Shown: in pieces, positions 25,464 through 34,239 of the stretch
Layout of the letters: every line of letters starts with the position of its first letter
Numbering within the stretch: the first letter of the stretch is position 1
Assembly: GCF_030269325.1 (NCBI RefSeq)
Contig: NZ_BSTD01000004.1
Location: 856,925 to 920,924 of the forward strand
Reading direction: 5' to 3'
From: Amycolatopsis sp. NBRC 101858
GTDB lineage: Bacteria; Actinomycetota; Actinomycetes; Mycobacteriales; Pseudonocardiaceae
Length of the DNA: 64,000 nt
The notes under the pieces: model-generated
Seen by the model: only the letters and a program-made list of their open reading frames with translations
What the model was told of the DNA's origin: nothing
Databases searched by the model: none
Position numbers and translations under genes: made by a program

Positions 25464-27290
25464 ATGAGAACACTGGGGAGATGGGCCGCCTTGGTGGCCC
25501 TGGTGGCGAGTTCGCTGCTCGCCGTGAGCTCGGCGCAGGCCGCGCCGCAGTTCGACCAGCAGGTGCTGTTCAAGGCGTCGCAGGACCCCGGGTACAGCTG
25601 CTTCCGGATCCCGGCGATCGTGAAGTCCACCCACGGCACGCTGCTCGCGTTCGCCGAAGGCCGCATCGACAACTGCGGCGACACCGGCGACATCGACCTC
25701 GTCCTCAAGCGGTCCACGGACGGCGGGAAGACGTGGTCGCCGCTGCAGGTCGTCAACCGCGGCGGCGGGGACACCCACGGCAACCCGGTGCCCATCGTGG
25801 ACAGCCGCACCGGCCGGATCGTCCTGATCACGACGTACAACAAGGGCCGCGACGACGACAAGGCGTGCGACGTCCCGTGCCCGCGCACCCCGCACTCGCA
25901 GTACAGCGACGACGACGGCCTGACCTGGTCGGCGCCGGTCGACATCAGCGCGCAGGCGAAGCTGCCGAACTGGGACTCGTGGTACGCGTCCGGCCCCGTG
26001 CACGGGATCCAGCTGGCTCACGGCCGCCACGCCGGGCGGCTGGTGTTCGGGTTCAACGCGGAAACCAGCGACGGCACGAACTCGGTCGAGAACCACGCGG
26101 GGCTCGTCTACAGCGACGACGGCGGGCGCAGCTGGCACGTCGGCGCGGTGGACTCGTACCCGCACCCGGTCGGCGGGACGTACCCGCAGAAGCCGTCCGA
26201 GGTGACCGTGGTCGAGTTGCCCGACGGGTCGATCTACGCCGGCGGGCGCGAGCAGGGCGGCACCGACATCGGCAACCGTGACTACGCGATCAGCCGTGAC
26301 GGCGGTGAGACGTTCACCAGGTCCTTCACCACCATCCCCGACCTGGTGACGCCGATGGTGCAGGGAGCGATCCTGCGCGTCGGGAACCGTCTCCTGTTCT
26401 CGTCGCCGTCGGACACCGACCGGCGCCGCTGGATGATGATCCGGTCGTCGTACGACAACGGCCGGACGTGGGAGAACGCCGAGCAGGGCACGCGGATCAC
26501 CACCGACTGGTCCGGCTACTCGGACCTGGTGCAGATCGGCGGCCCGGAGATCGGGCTGATGTACGAAGGTGGCGCCGTCGACGCGCGCGACGAGATCCGC
26601 TTCGCGCGCTTCACCGAGGACTACCTGGGGTGGCACAACTCGGCGGGACCGTCCACACCGGACGTTTCGGGCCACGCCGACGCCCGGGTGCTCGGCGGTG
26701 CTTCCCTCGCGGCCGGGCGCTTCGGCGGAGCGGTGACGCTGGACGGCGTCGACGACTACGTCCGGGTGCCGTACGACCCGGCGCAGCCCCCGGGTGAAGG
26801 TGACCTCACGTGGACGGGCTGGTTCCGCTACGGCGCCACGAAGGGCAACCAGGTGCTGTTCTGGCTGGGCGGGATGGGCACCACCGCGCCCCAGCTGTGG
26901 TTGCGCGGAGAGCCGGCGAACCACCGGCTGATCGCGATGATGACCACGGCGGCCGGGAGCGCGTCGATCACATCGTCCCAGGCGTACGACGACCAGGCCT
27001 GGCACCACGTGGCGCTCGAACGCACCGGCGGTCGGCTGCTGCTGTGGGTGGACGGCGTCCAGGTCGCCTCGGGTGCCGCGGCCGCGGGTTCGGTGAGCCG
27101 GACGGTGTCGTTCCAGCTGCAGCTGGGGCAGCGGCTGGACAACCAGTACCGCTGGAACGGCTCGTTCGACGAGGTCCGCTTCTACCGCCGGGCCCTCACG
27201 GCACCGGAGCTCGACGCGATCCGGCTCCGGAACGCACCGGTTCCGGCGGGCCAGGTGCTGCGGCTGCCGTTCGACCGGATCCACGGCTGA
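25464..27290 (+). CDS. Secreted GH33 exo-alpha-sialidase with LamG-like domain
   Basis: The 608-residue protein has a signal peptide (about 1-26). GH33 features are FRIP (47-50, arginine of the carboxylate triad), five Asp-boxes (such as STDGGKTW and SYDNGRTW), a glutamate in VELPDG and the catalytic Tyr367 in LMYEGG. Residues ~410-600 form a concanavalin/LamG-like sandwich, probably a glycan-binding module. I prefer ATG 25464, correctly spaced from GAAGGG; ATG 25458 overlaps the upstream stop but has no spacer. It releases terminal sialic acids outside the cell for the transporter operon. Confidence 0.9.
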   Translation: MRTLGRWAALVALVASSLLAVSSAQAAPQFDQQVLFKASQDPGYSCFRIPAIVKSTHGTLLAFAEGRIDNCGDTGDIDLVLKRSTDGGKTWSPLQVVNRGGGDTHGNPVPIVDSRTGRIVLITTYNKGRDDDKACDVPCPRTPHSQYSDDDGLTWSAPVDISAQAKLPNWDSWYASGPVHGIQLAHGRHAGRLVFGFNAETSDGTNSVENHAGLVYSDDGGRSWHVGAVDSYPHPVGGTYPQKPSEVTVVELPDGSIYAGGREQGGTDIGNRDYAISRDGGETFTRSFTTIPDLVTPMVQGAILRVGNRLLFSSPSDTDRRRWMMIRSSYDNGRTWENAEQGTRITTDWSGYSDLVQIGGPEIGLMYEGGAVDARDEIRFARFTEDYLGWHNSAGPSTPDVSGHADARVLGGASLAAGRFGGAVTLDGVDDYVRVPYDPAQPPGEGDLTWTGWFRYGATKGNQVLFWLGGMGTTAPQLWLRGEPANHRLIAMMTTAAGSASITSSQAYDDQAWHHVALERTGGRLLLWVDGVQVASGAAAAGSVSRTVSFQLQLGQRLDNQYRWNGSFDEVRFYRRALTAPELDAIRLRNAPVPAGQVLRLPFDRIHG

Positions 27291-27291
27291 G

Positions 27292-27369
27292 GGAGATGAG
27301 GACGACGCCGGCGATGCTGAGCGCACCGCCGGCGGCGTCCACCCAGGTGGGAACCTCGCCGAGCCGGTA
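27292..27369 (-). pseudogene. C-terminal remnant of an EamA-type transporter
   Basis: The minus strand translates to a 26-residue piece reading YRLGEVPTWVDAAGGALSIA, then GVVLIS. This matches the end of EamA/DMT transporters: the L-G-E-x-P turn, then the last membrane helix with G-x-x-L-x-x-x-G-V-V. A stop codon lies two codons upstream and nothing homologous precedes it. Only the tail of a gene survives between the sialidase and the DUF4429 gene. Confidence 0.5.
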
Positions 27370-27372
27370 GCT

Positions 27373-27705
27373 CTACGTCGTCCCGCGCGCCTTTTCGACA
27401 GCGGCCAGGAAGACCGCGACCTCGTCGCGCTTGCCGTAGTCGTACTGGAACGTGTTACCGGCCAGCTTGTCGGCGAACATCGGCACGTTGTCGACGATCG
27501 CGCTCGGCCCGCCCGGGACCACGAACTCGATCTTCCCCGGCTTCCACGCGGTCGCGGGTGTGTGGCGGATGGAGGTGATCTTCGAGAGCGGGAACTGGTT
27601 CCTCTGGTCGTCCGGGACCACTGCCCAGGTCTTGGTCGCGATGCTCAGGGTGACCGCGTTGCCGTCGAAGCGCAGGGATCGTCGCCGGGATCTGATGGGT
27701 TTCAC
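27373..27705 (-). CDS. DUF4429-like domain protein
   Basis: The small 110-residue protein has a basic start and a PH-like/DUF4429 pattern. Strands LRFDGNAVTLSI, a tryptophan, FPLSKITSIRHTPA and KIEFVVPGG are followed by a C-terminal helix DEVAVFLAAVEKAR. DUF4429 modules are small actinobacterial domains of unknown role. The GTG at 27705 is preceded by GGGAGG; earlier starts lack a site. It is downstream of the kinase gene on the same strand, with a hairpin between them. Confidence 0.7.
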   Translation of the reverse strand: MKPIRSRRRSLRFDGNAVTLSIATKTWAVVPDDQRNQFPLSKITSIRHTPATAWKPGKIEFVVPGGPSAIVDNVPMFADKLAGNTFQYDYGKRDEVAVFLAAVEKARGTT

Positions 27706-27742
27706 AGGACCTCCCGTCCTCAGCGCGACTATCGCAGAGGCT

Positions 27743-27765
27743 GACGGCCGCGAAAAGAGGCCGTC
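27743..27765 (-). terminator. Hairpin terminator after the kinase gene
   Basis: The perfect 7-base stem gacggcc/ggccgtc with a 9-base A-rich loop lies 8 bases downstream of the kinase stop codon on the minus strand. It probably ends the kinase transcript. Confidence 0.5.
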
Positions 27766-27773
27766 CGGACGCT

Positions 27774-29123
27774 TTAGACCGTCCGGCAGGTGAGCTGCGG
27801 TCGGGCGGCGGAACTGCCGTTGCCGGTGACCGCGTTGAAGCCGAACGTCGTCGAGCCGCCTGCGTCCAGCTTTGCGTTCCAGTCCGCGTTGTCCACCGTC
27901 ACCGTTGTGCCGTCGACCGTGAACGTCCCGTTCCACAGGCCCGCGATGTGGTGCCCGGCGGGGAGGGACCAGCGGACGCTCCAGCCGCGCAGGCCGGTGC
28001 CGTGGTCGTTGCGGATCGTCACCTGGACCTGGTAGCCGCCCGGCCAGGAGGTCGTCAGCGCGTAGCTGGCCGAGCAGCCCAGGTCGGCGGCGGGGGTGGT
28101 GGTCGTCGGGGGCGGCGTGGCCGGGGGTGTGGACGACACCGGCGCCGCGATCGGTGTGGTGGCGTCCGGTACGAGCGCCGTCCCGATCACCACCCCCAGG
28201 GCCAGCAGCACGGCTCCGCCCGCGGACGCCAGCACCGCGCGGCGGCGTGGGCGGCGGGGGACGCGCAGCATGCGGGTCTCGGTGCGGGGCCGGGGACGCG
28301 GCGGGGGCAATGGACGGCCGCCGGTGACCGCCTCGAACAGCTCCTGGACCTCCGCCATCGCCGGGCGCTGGGCCGGGTCGCGCTGCAGGAGCCGGCCGAG
28401 CACCTCGGCCAGCGGGCCCGTGTGCTTCGGCGGGGTGACCTCGTCCCGGGCGATCCGCTTCAGCAGGACGATCGTGTTGTCGTCGGTGCCGAACGGCGGG
28501 ATGCCCTCCAGCGCGCGGTAGAGCGTCGCGCCGAGGGAGAAGACGTCCGCGGGGAACCCGGCTTCGGCTCCTCCGGCGACTTCGGGTGCCAGGTAGGCGG
28601 GGGTGCCCGCGATGAACCCGCCGCCCGTCACGGTCCCTTCGCCGGTGGCGCGGGAGATGCCGAAATCGGCGATCTTCGTGACGCCATCAGGCGTGATGAG
28701 GACGTTGCCGGGGGTGACGTCGCGGTGGACGATCCCTTCGGCGTGCGCGGCGGCGAGCGCCGAAGCGACCTGTTCGCCGATGCGGGCGACCTGGTCGGCA
28801 GGCAGGCTTTCCCGCTCCAGCAGGACGTCGGCCAGGCTCTGCGACGGCAGGTACTCCATGACCAGGTACGGAGCGCCGTCGTGCTCGACGACGTCGTGCA
28901 CCGTGATCGCGTGCGGGTGCCGCAGCCGCGCGGTGAGCCGCGCCTCCCGCAGCGCCCGCGGTCCGCCCTGGCCGCCGCCGGAGGGGTCGTAGCCCAGCTG
29001 CTTCACCGCGACGACGCGGTCGAGCCGCTCGTCGCGGGCACGCCAGACGACGCCCATGGCGCCCTGGCCGATCCGGTCGACCAGCCGGTAGCGCCCGGCG
29101 ATCAGCTGTCCTGCGTCGGTCAC
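27774..29123 (-). CDS. Membrane Ser/Thr protein kinase with extracellular CBM2 domain
   Basis: The protein has 449 residues. The Hanks kinase domain (about 11-270) has GQGAMG loop, Lys41 in VAVKQ, Asp135 and Asn140 in HRDVTPGN, DFG at 153-155 and a GTPAYLAPE activation segment. The catalytic-loop lysine is Thr137 here, seen in some actinobacterial kinases. A basic juxtamembrane segment, one membrane helix (about 297-318) and a Pro/Thr linker follow. The C-terminal ~100 residues form a CBM2 module (CSASYALTTSWPGGYQVQV, WSVRWSLPAG, NADWNAKL) that binds cellulose or chitin in other proteins. The layout suggests a receptor kinase for polysaccharide. Confidence 0.9.
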   Translation of the reverse strand: MTDAGQLIAGRYRLVDRIGQGAMGVVWRARDERLDRVVAVKQLGYDPSGGGQGGPRALREARLTARLRHPHAITVHDVVEHDGAPYLVMEYLPSQSLADVLLERESLPADQVARIGEQVASALAAAHAEGIVHRDVTPGNVLITPDGVTKIADFGISRATGEGTVTGGGFIAGTPAYLAPEVAGGAEAGFPADVFSLGATLYRALEGIPPFGTDDNTIVLLKRIARDEVTPPKHTGPLAEVLGRLLQRDPAQRPAMAEVQELFEAVTGGRPLPPPRPRPRTETRMLRVPRRPRRRAVLASAGGAVLLALGVVIGTALVPDATTPIAAPVSSTPPATPPPTTTTPAADLGCSASYALTTSWPGGYQVQVTIRNDHGTGLRGWSVRWSLPAGHHIAGLWNGTFTVDGTTVTVDNADWNAKLDAGGSTTFGFNAVTGNGSSAARPQLTCRTV

Positions 29124-29190
29124 GACGACCTCCCGGCCTTCCCCGGAACACACGGATGCGGGGGACGATCGGTTCGAGCTTAACGACCCG

Positions 29191-29221
29191 CCCGCCCGGC
29201 CGCCGACGAGCGCCGGGCGGG
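29191..29221. terminator. GC-rich hairpin between HNH and kinase genes
   Basis: A perfect 10-base stem (cccgcccggc / gccgggcggg) with an 11-base spacer begins 8 bases after the HNH stop codon on the minus strand. It is a plausible terminator for the HNH transcript, separating it from the kinase gene. Confidence 0.6.
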
Positions 29222-29228
29222 TGCGTCC

Positions 29229-29690
29229 TCACGCGCCGGGCGCGTGCAGCTGGTCCCACGTCGGGACGTACGGCGTGAACCGCAGCGTCATCCCCGCCTC
29301 GGCCGGCAGCTTGTCCGCCTTCCGCGCGTTGCAGCTGCGGGACGCGCCGCCGCACGCCGCGACCGTGTTCAGCCACGACGTCCGCTCGCCGCCCCGGCTC
29401 AGCGGGAGCACGTGGTCGATCGTCGTGGCACGGGCGCCGCAGTACGCGCAGCGGTGGCCGTCGCGCGTGAGCACGCCGCGTCGGGACCAGCGGGGCGGCT
29501 GCGTATATCGCCACTTCATGACGACGTACCGCAGCAACCGCACGATCTTCGGGCGCGGGAACAGCCCGTAGGCGAGACCGTCTTCGGCCTCGTGGATCTC
29601 GGCGACGTGCCGCACCAGCATGCGGATCGCGTGCGGCACCGACACCGTCTGCAGCGGCTCGTAGCCGGCGTTCAGGACGAGCACCTTCAT
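29229..29690 (-). CDS. HNH endonuclease family protein
   Basis: The 153-residue protein has a conserved N-terminal VLVLNAGYEPLQTV region. The HNH core follows: a CAYCG zinc-binding turn, the catalytic-type DH in TTIDHVLPLSRGG, the asparagine in WLNTVAACG, and CNARKADKLP. This architecture is widespread in actinomycete chromosomes as a stand-alone gene whose role is not established, possibly in DNA repair. There is no restriction or phage context. Its ribosome site lies inside a 24-base hairpin directly before the ATG, so translation may be controlled by structure. Confidence 0.88.
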   Translation of the reverse strand: MKVLVLNAGYEPLQTVSVPHAIRMLVRHVAEIHEAEDGLAYGLFPRPKIVRLLRYVVMKWRYTQPPRWSRRGVLTRDGHRCAYCGARATTIDHVLPLSRGGERTSWLNTVAACGGASRSCNARKADKLPAEAGMTLRFTPYVPTWDQLHAPGA

Positions 29691-29744
29691 GATGCACCTC
29701 TTTCCTCTCGGCGAAAATCGTCGCCGAGGGGAAAGAGGTGCGTC
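29691..29744 (-). promoter_or_regulatory. 24-bp hairpin abutting the HNH start codon
   Basis: Arms 29691-29714 and 29721-29744 pair over 24 bases with only two mismatches, both of G-U type in RNA, and a 6-base loop. The 3' arm of the minus-strand RNA ends directly at the HNH ATG and contains the GAGGTG ribosome site. The stem begins 10 bases after the stop of the upstream esterase gene. It can act as terminator for the esterase, as a translational lock on the HNH gene, or both. No T-run follows. Confidence 0.75.
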
Positions 29745-29753
29745 AATCGTGTT

Positions 29754-30695
29754 TCACCGCAGCGGATGCGTGCGGAAGAACCGCCAGATGACCGGCGTCG
29801 CGTCGATCACCGTCGGCGTGGCCGAGTCGTTGTTCGGCTTCGTGCTCGGCCAGACGTGCCCGGCGCCTTCGACGCGGTAGTGCTCCAGCGTGCTCCGCCG
29901 GTCGCAGCCGAGCCACTTCTGCGCGACCACACCCTTGACCGGCTGCCACGACACGGGCTTCGGGAAGCAACCGTCCCTTGTGGACCATCCGGCCAGCCAG
30001 TCGGGGATCGACGGCAGGCCCTTGTCCGGGTTGCCGGTGTAGGGGATGGTCGTGTCGGCGGTGCCGTGGAAGTCGAGGATCGGGGCCGGCCTGCTGGGCC
30101 GGCAGGCGCCGCCCTGCGGGTAGAACGCGCCCGACACCGGGGCGAACGCGGCGATCCGGCCGGGCAGCCGGCACGCCAGCACGCCGACGAACCCGCCGCC
30201 GTTGGACTTGCCGGCCGCGAAGATCCGGTCGTTGTCGACGCACAGGTCGCGCTGCAGCGAGTTCAGCAGGTCGCTGGTGAACAGGACGTCGTCGGCGGCC
30301 GCCGAGTAGGGCGCGCCGGTCCAGGCCGACTCGCCGTCGGTGCCGATCAGGCCCTGCGGGTAGACCGAGATCGCGTCGAGCGCCGAGAAGCCGGACAGCT
30401 CCTCCTGGTACTGCGACGTGCGCTTGTGCCCGTGGAACGACAGGACCAGCGGGTACGCCCGGCGCGGGTTGTAGTGCGCCGGCAGGTGCACGGTGTACTC
30501 GCGCTCGAGCCCGCCGGAGACGACGTGCCGGGTGGTCGTCACGCCGGACGGCACGGGGGCGGCGCGGCCGCAGCCGGTGGTGCGCACGGGGTGGTCGACG
30601 ATGCCGCCCGAAGCGGCGGCGGGAGCGGCGAAGGCGGTGGTCAGGGCGCAGGCCGCGGCGAACGCGGCCGCCCACCGGGGCAGGGGTCCGGGCAC
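29754..30695 (-). CDS. Secreted PHB depolymerase/feruloyl-esterase-like hydrolase (LpqC type)
   Basis: The 313-residue protein has a signal peptide (about 1-30). The alpha/beta-hydrolase catalytic set is Ser in GKSNGGG, Asp in HGTADTTIPY and His in GAGHVWP. The oxyanion region LVLSFHGHKRT and repeated cysteines that may form disulfides are also present. This is the pattern of the extracellular esterase PHB depolymerase/CE1 family, which acts on polyesters or feruloyl-polysaccharides. The GTG start at 30695 is preceded by AAGGAGG at proper spacing. The substrate is not determinable from sequence. Confidence 0.85.
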   Translation of the reverse strand: MPGPLPRWAAAFAAACALTTAFAAPAAASGGIVDHPVRTTGCGRAAPVPSGVTTTRHVVSGGLEREYTVHLPAHYNPRRAYPLVLSFHGHKRTSQYQEELSGFSALDAISVYPQGLIGTDGESAWTGAPYSAAADDVLFTSDLLNSLQRDLCVDNDRIFAAGKSNGGGFVGVLACRLPGRIAAFAPVSGAFYPQGGACRPSRPAPILDFHGTADTTIPYTGNPDKGLPSIPDWLAGWSTRDGCFPKPVSWQPVKGVVAQKWLGCDRRSTLEHYRVEGAGHVWPSTKPNNDSATPTVIDATPVIWRFFRTHPLR

Positions 30696-30858
30696 TCGAT
30701 CCTCCTTGATCGGCAGCGGGGCGTGGCCAGCATCACCCCGCGAGGCGGGACCCACCTACATTGCGTTCATAAAGTGCACGACCGGGTGAGCACCGGGAAT
30801 GTCGGACCGGCTGGGTAGGATCGGCCCGCTCGGCACCCCGCCCCGGAAAGGACCGGAA

Positions 30859-32763
30859 GTGACCACCCCGATCGAGACGCTCGAGTTCCAGTCGGAAGCG
30901 CGTCAGCTGCTCCAGCTGATGATCCATTCGATCTATTCGAACAAGGACACGTTCCTGCGGGAGCTCGTGTCCAACGCCTCCGACGCCCTCGACAAGCTGC
31001 GGCTGGAGTCGTACCGCGACAAGGACCTCGGCGCGGACACCTCCGACCTGCACATCGCGCTCGAGACGGACGCCGCGGAGCGGACCCTGACGGTGCGGGA
31101 CAACGGCATCGGCATGACGCGCGACGAGGTCGTCGCCCTCATCGGCACGATCGCCAAGTCCGGCACGGCGGACTTCCTGAGCAAGCTGAAGGAGGCCAAG
31201 GACGCCGCGGCGTCGCAGGACCTCATCGGCCAGTTCGGCGTCGGGTTCTACGCGAGCTTCATGGTCGCGGACAAGGTCACGCTGGTGACGCGCAAGGCGG
31301 GCACCACCGAGGGCGTCCGCTGGGAGTCCTCCGGCGAAGGCACCTACACGATCGAGCCGGTCGAAGACGCGCCCCAGGGCACCGCGGTCACGCTGCACCT
31401 CAAGCCCGAGGACGCCGAGGACCACCTCTACGACTACACGTCCCCGGCGAAGATCCGGGAGATCGTGAAGAAGTACTCCGACTTCATCACCTGGCCGATC
31501 CGGATGGCCGGTGAGGCCGCCGAGGGCGAAGAGCCGAAGACCGAGACGGTCAACTCGATGAAGGCGCTGTGGGCGCGCTCGTCGAGCGAGGTCACCGAGG
31601 CCGAGTACCACGAGTTCTACAAGCACGTCAGCCACGACTGGCAGGACCCCCTGGAGACGATCCGGCTGCAGGCCGAGGGGACGTTCGAGTACCAGGCGCT
31701 GCTGTTCCTGCCGTCGCAGGCGCCGATGGACCTGTTCCTGCGGGAGCGCAAGCGCGGCGTCCAGCTGTACGTGAAGCGCGTCTTCATCATGGACGACTGC
31801 GAGTCGCTCGTCCCCGAGTACCTGCGGTTCGTCAAGGGCGTCGTCGACGCGCAGGACCTCTCGCTGAACGTCTCGCGGGAGATCCTGCAGCAGGACCGGC
31901 AGATCCAGCTGATCCGCCGTCGCCTGGTCAAGAAGGTCCTCTCGACGGTCAAGTCGATGATGACCGCCGACGCCGAGAAGTACGCGACGTTCTGGCGCGA
32001 GTTCGGCCGCGCGGTCAAGGAAGGCCTGCTCGACGACTTCGAGAACCGCGAGGCCATCCTCGAGATCTCGTCGTTCGCTTCGACGCACGACGCGGAGAAG
32101 CCGACTTCGCTGCGCGAGTACGCCGAGCGGATGAAGGAGGGCCAGGAGCACATCTACTTCATGACCGGCGAGTCGCGGTCCGCGATCGAGAACTCGCCGC
32201 ACATGGAGGCGTTCCGCGCCAAGGGCTACGAAGTGCTGGTGCTGACCGACCCGATCGACGAGATGTGGGTCGACGCGGTGCCGGGCTTCGACGGAAAGCA
32301 GTTCCAGTCGATCGCCAAGGGCCAGGTCGACCTCGAGTCGGACGAGGACAAGAAGGCCACCGAGGTCGCGCGCGAACAGCAGAACAAGGACTTCGAGGGC
32401 CTGCTGTCGTGGATGGGCACGGCGCTGGGCGAGGACGTCAAGGAGGTCCGGCTCTCGTCGCGGCTGACGACGTCGCCGGCGTGCATCGTCGGGGACACGC
32501 ACGACCTGTCGCCGACGCTGGAGAAGATGTACCGCGCGATGGGCCAGGAGCTGCCGCCGATCAAGCGCATCCTCGAGCTGAACCCCGAGCACGGCCTGGT
32601 GACGGGCCTGCGCGAGGCACACGCGGCCCGCCCGGAGGACGAGGGCCTGACCGAGACGGCCGAGCTGCTGTACGGCATGGCCCTGCTGGCCGAAGGCGGC
32701 GAGCTGGGCGACCCGGCCCGCTTCATCAAGCTCCTGGCCAGCCGCCTGGAGAAAACCCTCTGA
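30859..32763 (+). CDS. htpG: Molecular chaperone HtpG (bacterial Hsp90)
   Basis: The 634-residue protein is standard HtpG length. N-terminal GHKL ATPase motifs are complete: [22 protein letters not shown] and [15 protein letters not shown] middle domain follows with the family signature near [17 protein letters not shown], then the C-terminal dimerisation domain. The GTG start follows GGAAAGGACC and begins [14 protein letters not shown], as in homologues; the longer upstream frame is unlikely. It is transcribed alone, divergent from the esterase. No CIRCE or HAIR operator was found upstream. Confidence 0.96.
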
Positions 32764-32769
32764 GCGGCG

Positions 32770-32798
32770 GGTCCGGGCGGGTCGCACCCGCCCGGACC
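32770..32798. terminator. Perfect bidirectional terminator, htpG/GH76
   Basis: A 13-base perfect stem (ggtccgggcgggt / acccgcccggacc) with a 3-base loop fills the 36-base gap between the convergent htpG and GH76 genes. Confidence 0.8.
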
Positions 32799-32799
32799 G

Positions 32800-34239
32800 T
32801 CAGGGTGCCGCGTTCATCAAGTCCAGGGCAGTTTGCTGGCGCGCCGCGTCGGCCTGGTCGAACGGGCCCGCCCACAGCAGCCCGTAGGCGTCCGCGCTGT
32901 TCCGGTCGTTCGCGTACGCCGAGTTCGCCTGGCGTTGCAGGTAACCGGTGTACGGGCGGTCCGACAACGCCGCGTTCAGCGCCGCCAGATCGCGGGCGTA
33001 CACGCCCTTGAACGTCGGCCCGTCGCCGCCACCGCCTCCGGCTGACTCGCCCGGGTCGCGGAGGATGCCGCCCGGGTTCAAGGACGCGTTGGACGTCGAC
33101 GCGTTCGCCAGCGTGCGGGCCTTCGTCAGCAGGCTCGCGTCCCCCGTCGCGCGGTTCAGCTCGGTCAGCGCCGCCAGCGGCACGCCCTGGTTGTAGCTCC
33201 AGACCGCCTGGCCGTTGTTGGCGCACGACGTGGTCAGGCCGTCGTTGATCAGGTTCGAGCCGTTGATCATTCCGCTGCCGGCGAACCACGTCCAGCCCGC
33301 GCGGGCGCGTGCCAAGTACGTCGTGTCCCCGGAGATCCGGTTGTGCAGGGCCGCGTTCAGCTGGACGTACAACGAGTTCGGGATCGCGTTCTTGTAGGTG
33401 CGGCTCGTGCTCCACCAGACCCCGCCGCCGCAGACGCCGTCCCAATAGGCGAACATGTGGTCCGCGTCGGCGCGGGCGGTGTTCAGGTAGCGGCTGTCGC
33501 CGGTCAGGTCGTACGCGTCCACCCACGCCAGGCCCCACCACCCGGTGTCGTCGATGTAGTCGTTCCGGAACTGGCCGCCCTGCGCCGAGAGGTTCTTCGT
33601 GTACGTCGTGTCGATCGCGTAGCGGTAGCTGCCCATGCCGCTGATGCGGGCGTTGTCGATGATCGCGGTCAGCGCGTTGGCCGAGTTCCACCAGCCGGTC
33701 GTGTCGAAGAGACCCGTGCTCTGGTTGTAGCGCTCCATCAGCGCCGTGGCGGCCGCGGTGCGCCGGTCCCAGGCGTTCCACGTCGGGCGCGCCCAGCCGG
33801 TGCAGGCGATGCTCCCCGAACCCGCCGGTTGCCCGCACGCCCGCAGCAGGCCGACACCGCGGTTGTTCCAGTCGTCGGCGTTGTACATCAGGGTCCGCCA
33901 GCCGGTCGACCCCGACGGCGTCGCGGTGTCGCCGAGCTTGCTGCCCGACGCCCAGCTGCGCCCGGCGTCGAACGAGCGGTCCAGCCAGACGTGGTCGCCG
34001 GCCGCACCGCCGGTGATCGCCGCCCAGCCCATGTCGTCGCCGTCGTCGAGGTGCAGGGAGAGCCGGCGGCCGCTGATGGACGCCGTCGCGCCTTCGCGGT
34101 CGCCGGGGGAAAGGGCGGGATCCCTGGCGTCGCAGTACTTGTCGCAGATCGCCGCGAGGGGTGCGGCGGGCGAGGGGGAAGGAGCCGGGGTGGGGGTGGC
34201 CGCCAGGACCACGGTCAGCAGGGGGACCAGGAAGCTCAT
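32800..34239 (-). CDS. Secreted GH76 family endo-alpha-1,6-mannanase
   Basis: The 479-residue protein has a signal peptide (about 1-26) and a Pro-rich linker. An N-terminal ~80-residue segment contains VWLDRSFDAGRSW, an Asp-box-like element. The GH76 (alpha/alpha)6 barrel follows, with the catalytic aspartate pair in YIDDTGWWGLAW. Aromatic GGGVWWSTSRTYKNAIPNSL and a C-terminal ADAYGLLWAGPFDQ are typical. GH76 enzymes cut alpha-1,6-mannan in fungal walls or mycobacterial-type glycolipids. The ATG follows GGAAGGTGACAG. It joins the set of secreted polymer hydrolases in this window. Confidence 0.9.
   Translation of the reverse strand: MSFLVPLLTVVLAATPTPAPSPSPAAPLAAICDKYCDARDPALSPGDREGATASISGRRLSLHLDDGDDMGWAAITGGAAGDHVWLDRSFDAGRSWASGSKLGDTATPSGSTGWRTLMYNADDWNNRGVGLLRACGQPAGSGSIACTGWARPTWNAWDRRTAAATALMERYNQSTGLFDTTGWWNSANALTAIIDNARISGMGSYRYAIDTTYTKNLSAQGGQFRNDYIDDTGWWGLAWVDAYDLTGDSRYLNTARADADHMFAYWDGVCGGGVWWSTSRTYKNAIPNSLYVQLNAALHNRISGDTTYLARARAGWTWFAGSGMINGSNLINDGLTTSCANNGQAVWSYNQGVPLAALTELNRATGDASLLTKARTLANASTSNASLNPGGILRDPGESAGGGGGDGPTFKGVYARDLAALNAALSDRPYTGYLQRQANSAYANDRNSADAYGLLWAGPFDQADAARQQTALDLMNAAP

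Noticed and set aside
29229..29690. HNH gene as part of a restriction, homing or phage system
   Set aside because: No methyltransferase, intron, integrase or structural phage gene is near; the architecture is that of a common stand-alone chromosomal gene.
30696..30858. CIRCE or HAIR heat-shock operator upstream of htpG
   Set aside because: Neither the CIRCE inverted repeat nor a CTTGAGT/ACTCAAG pair is present.
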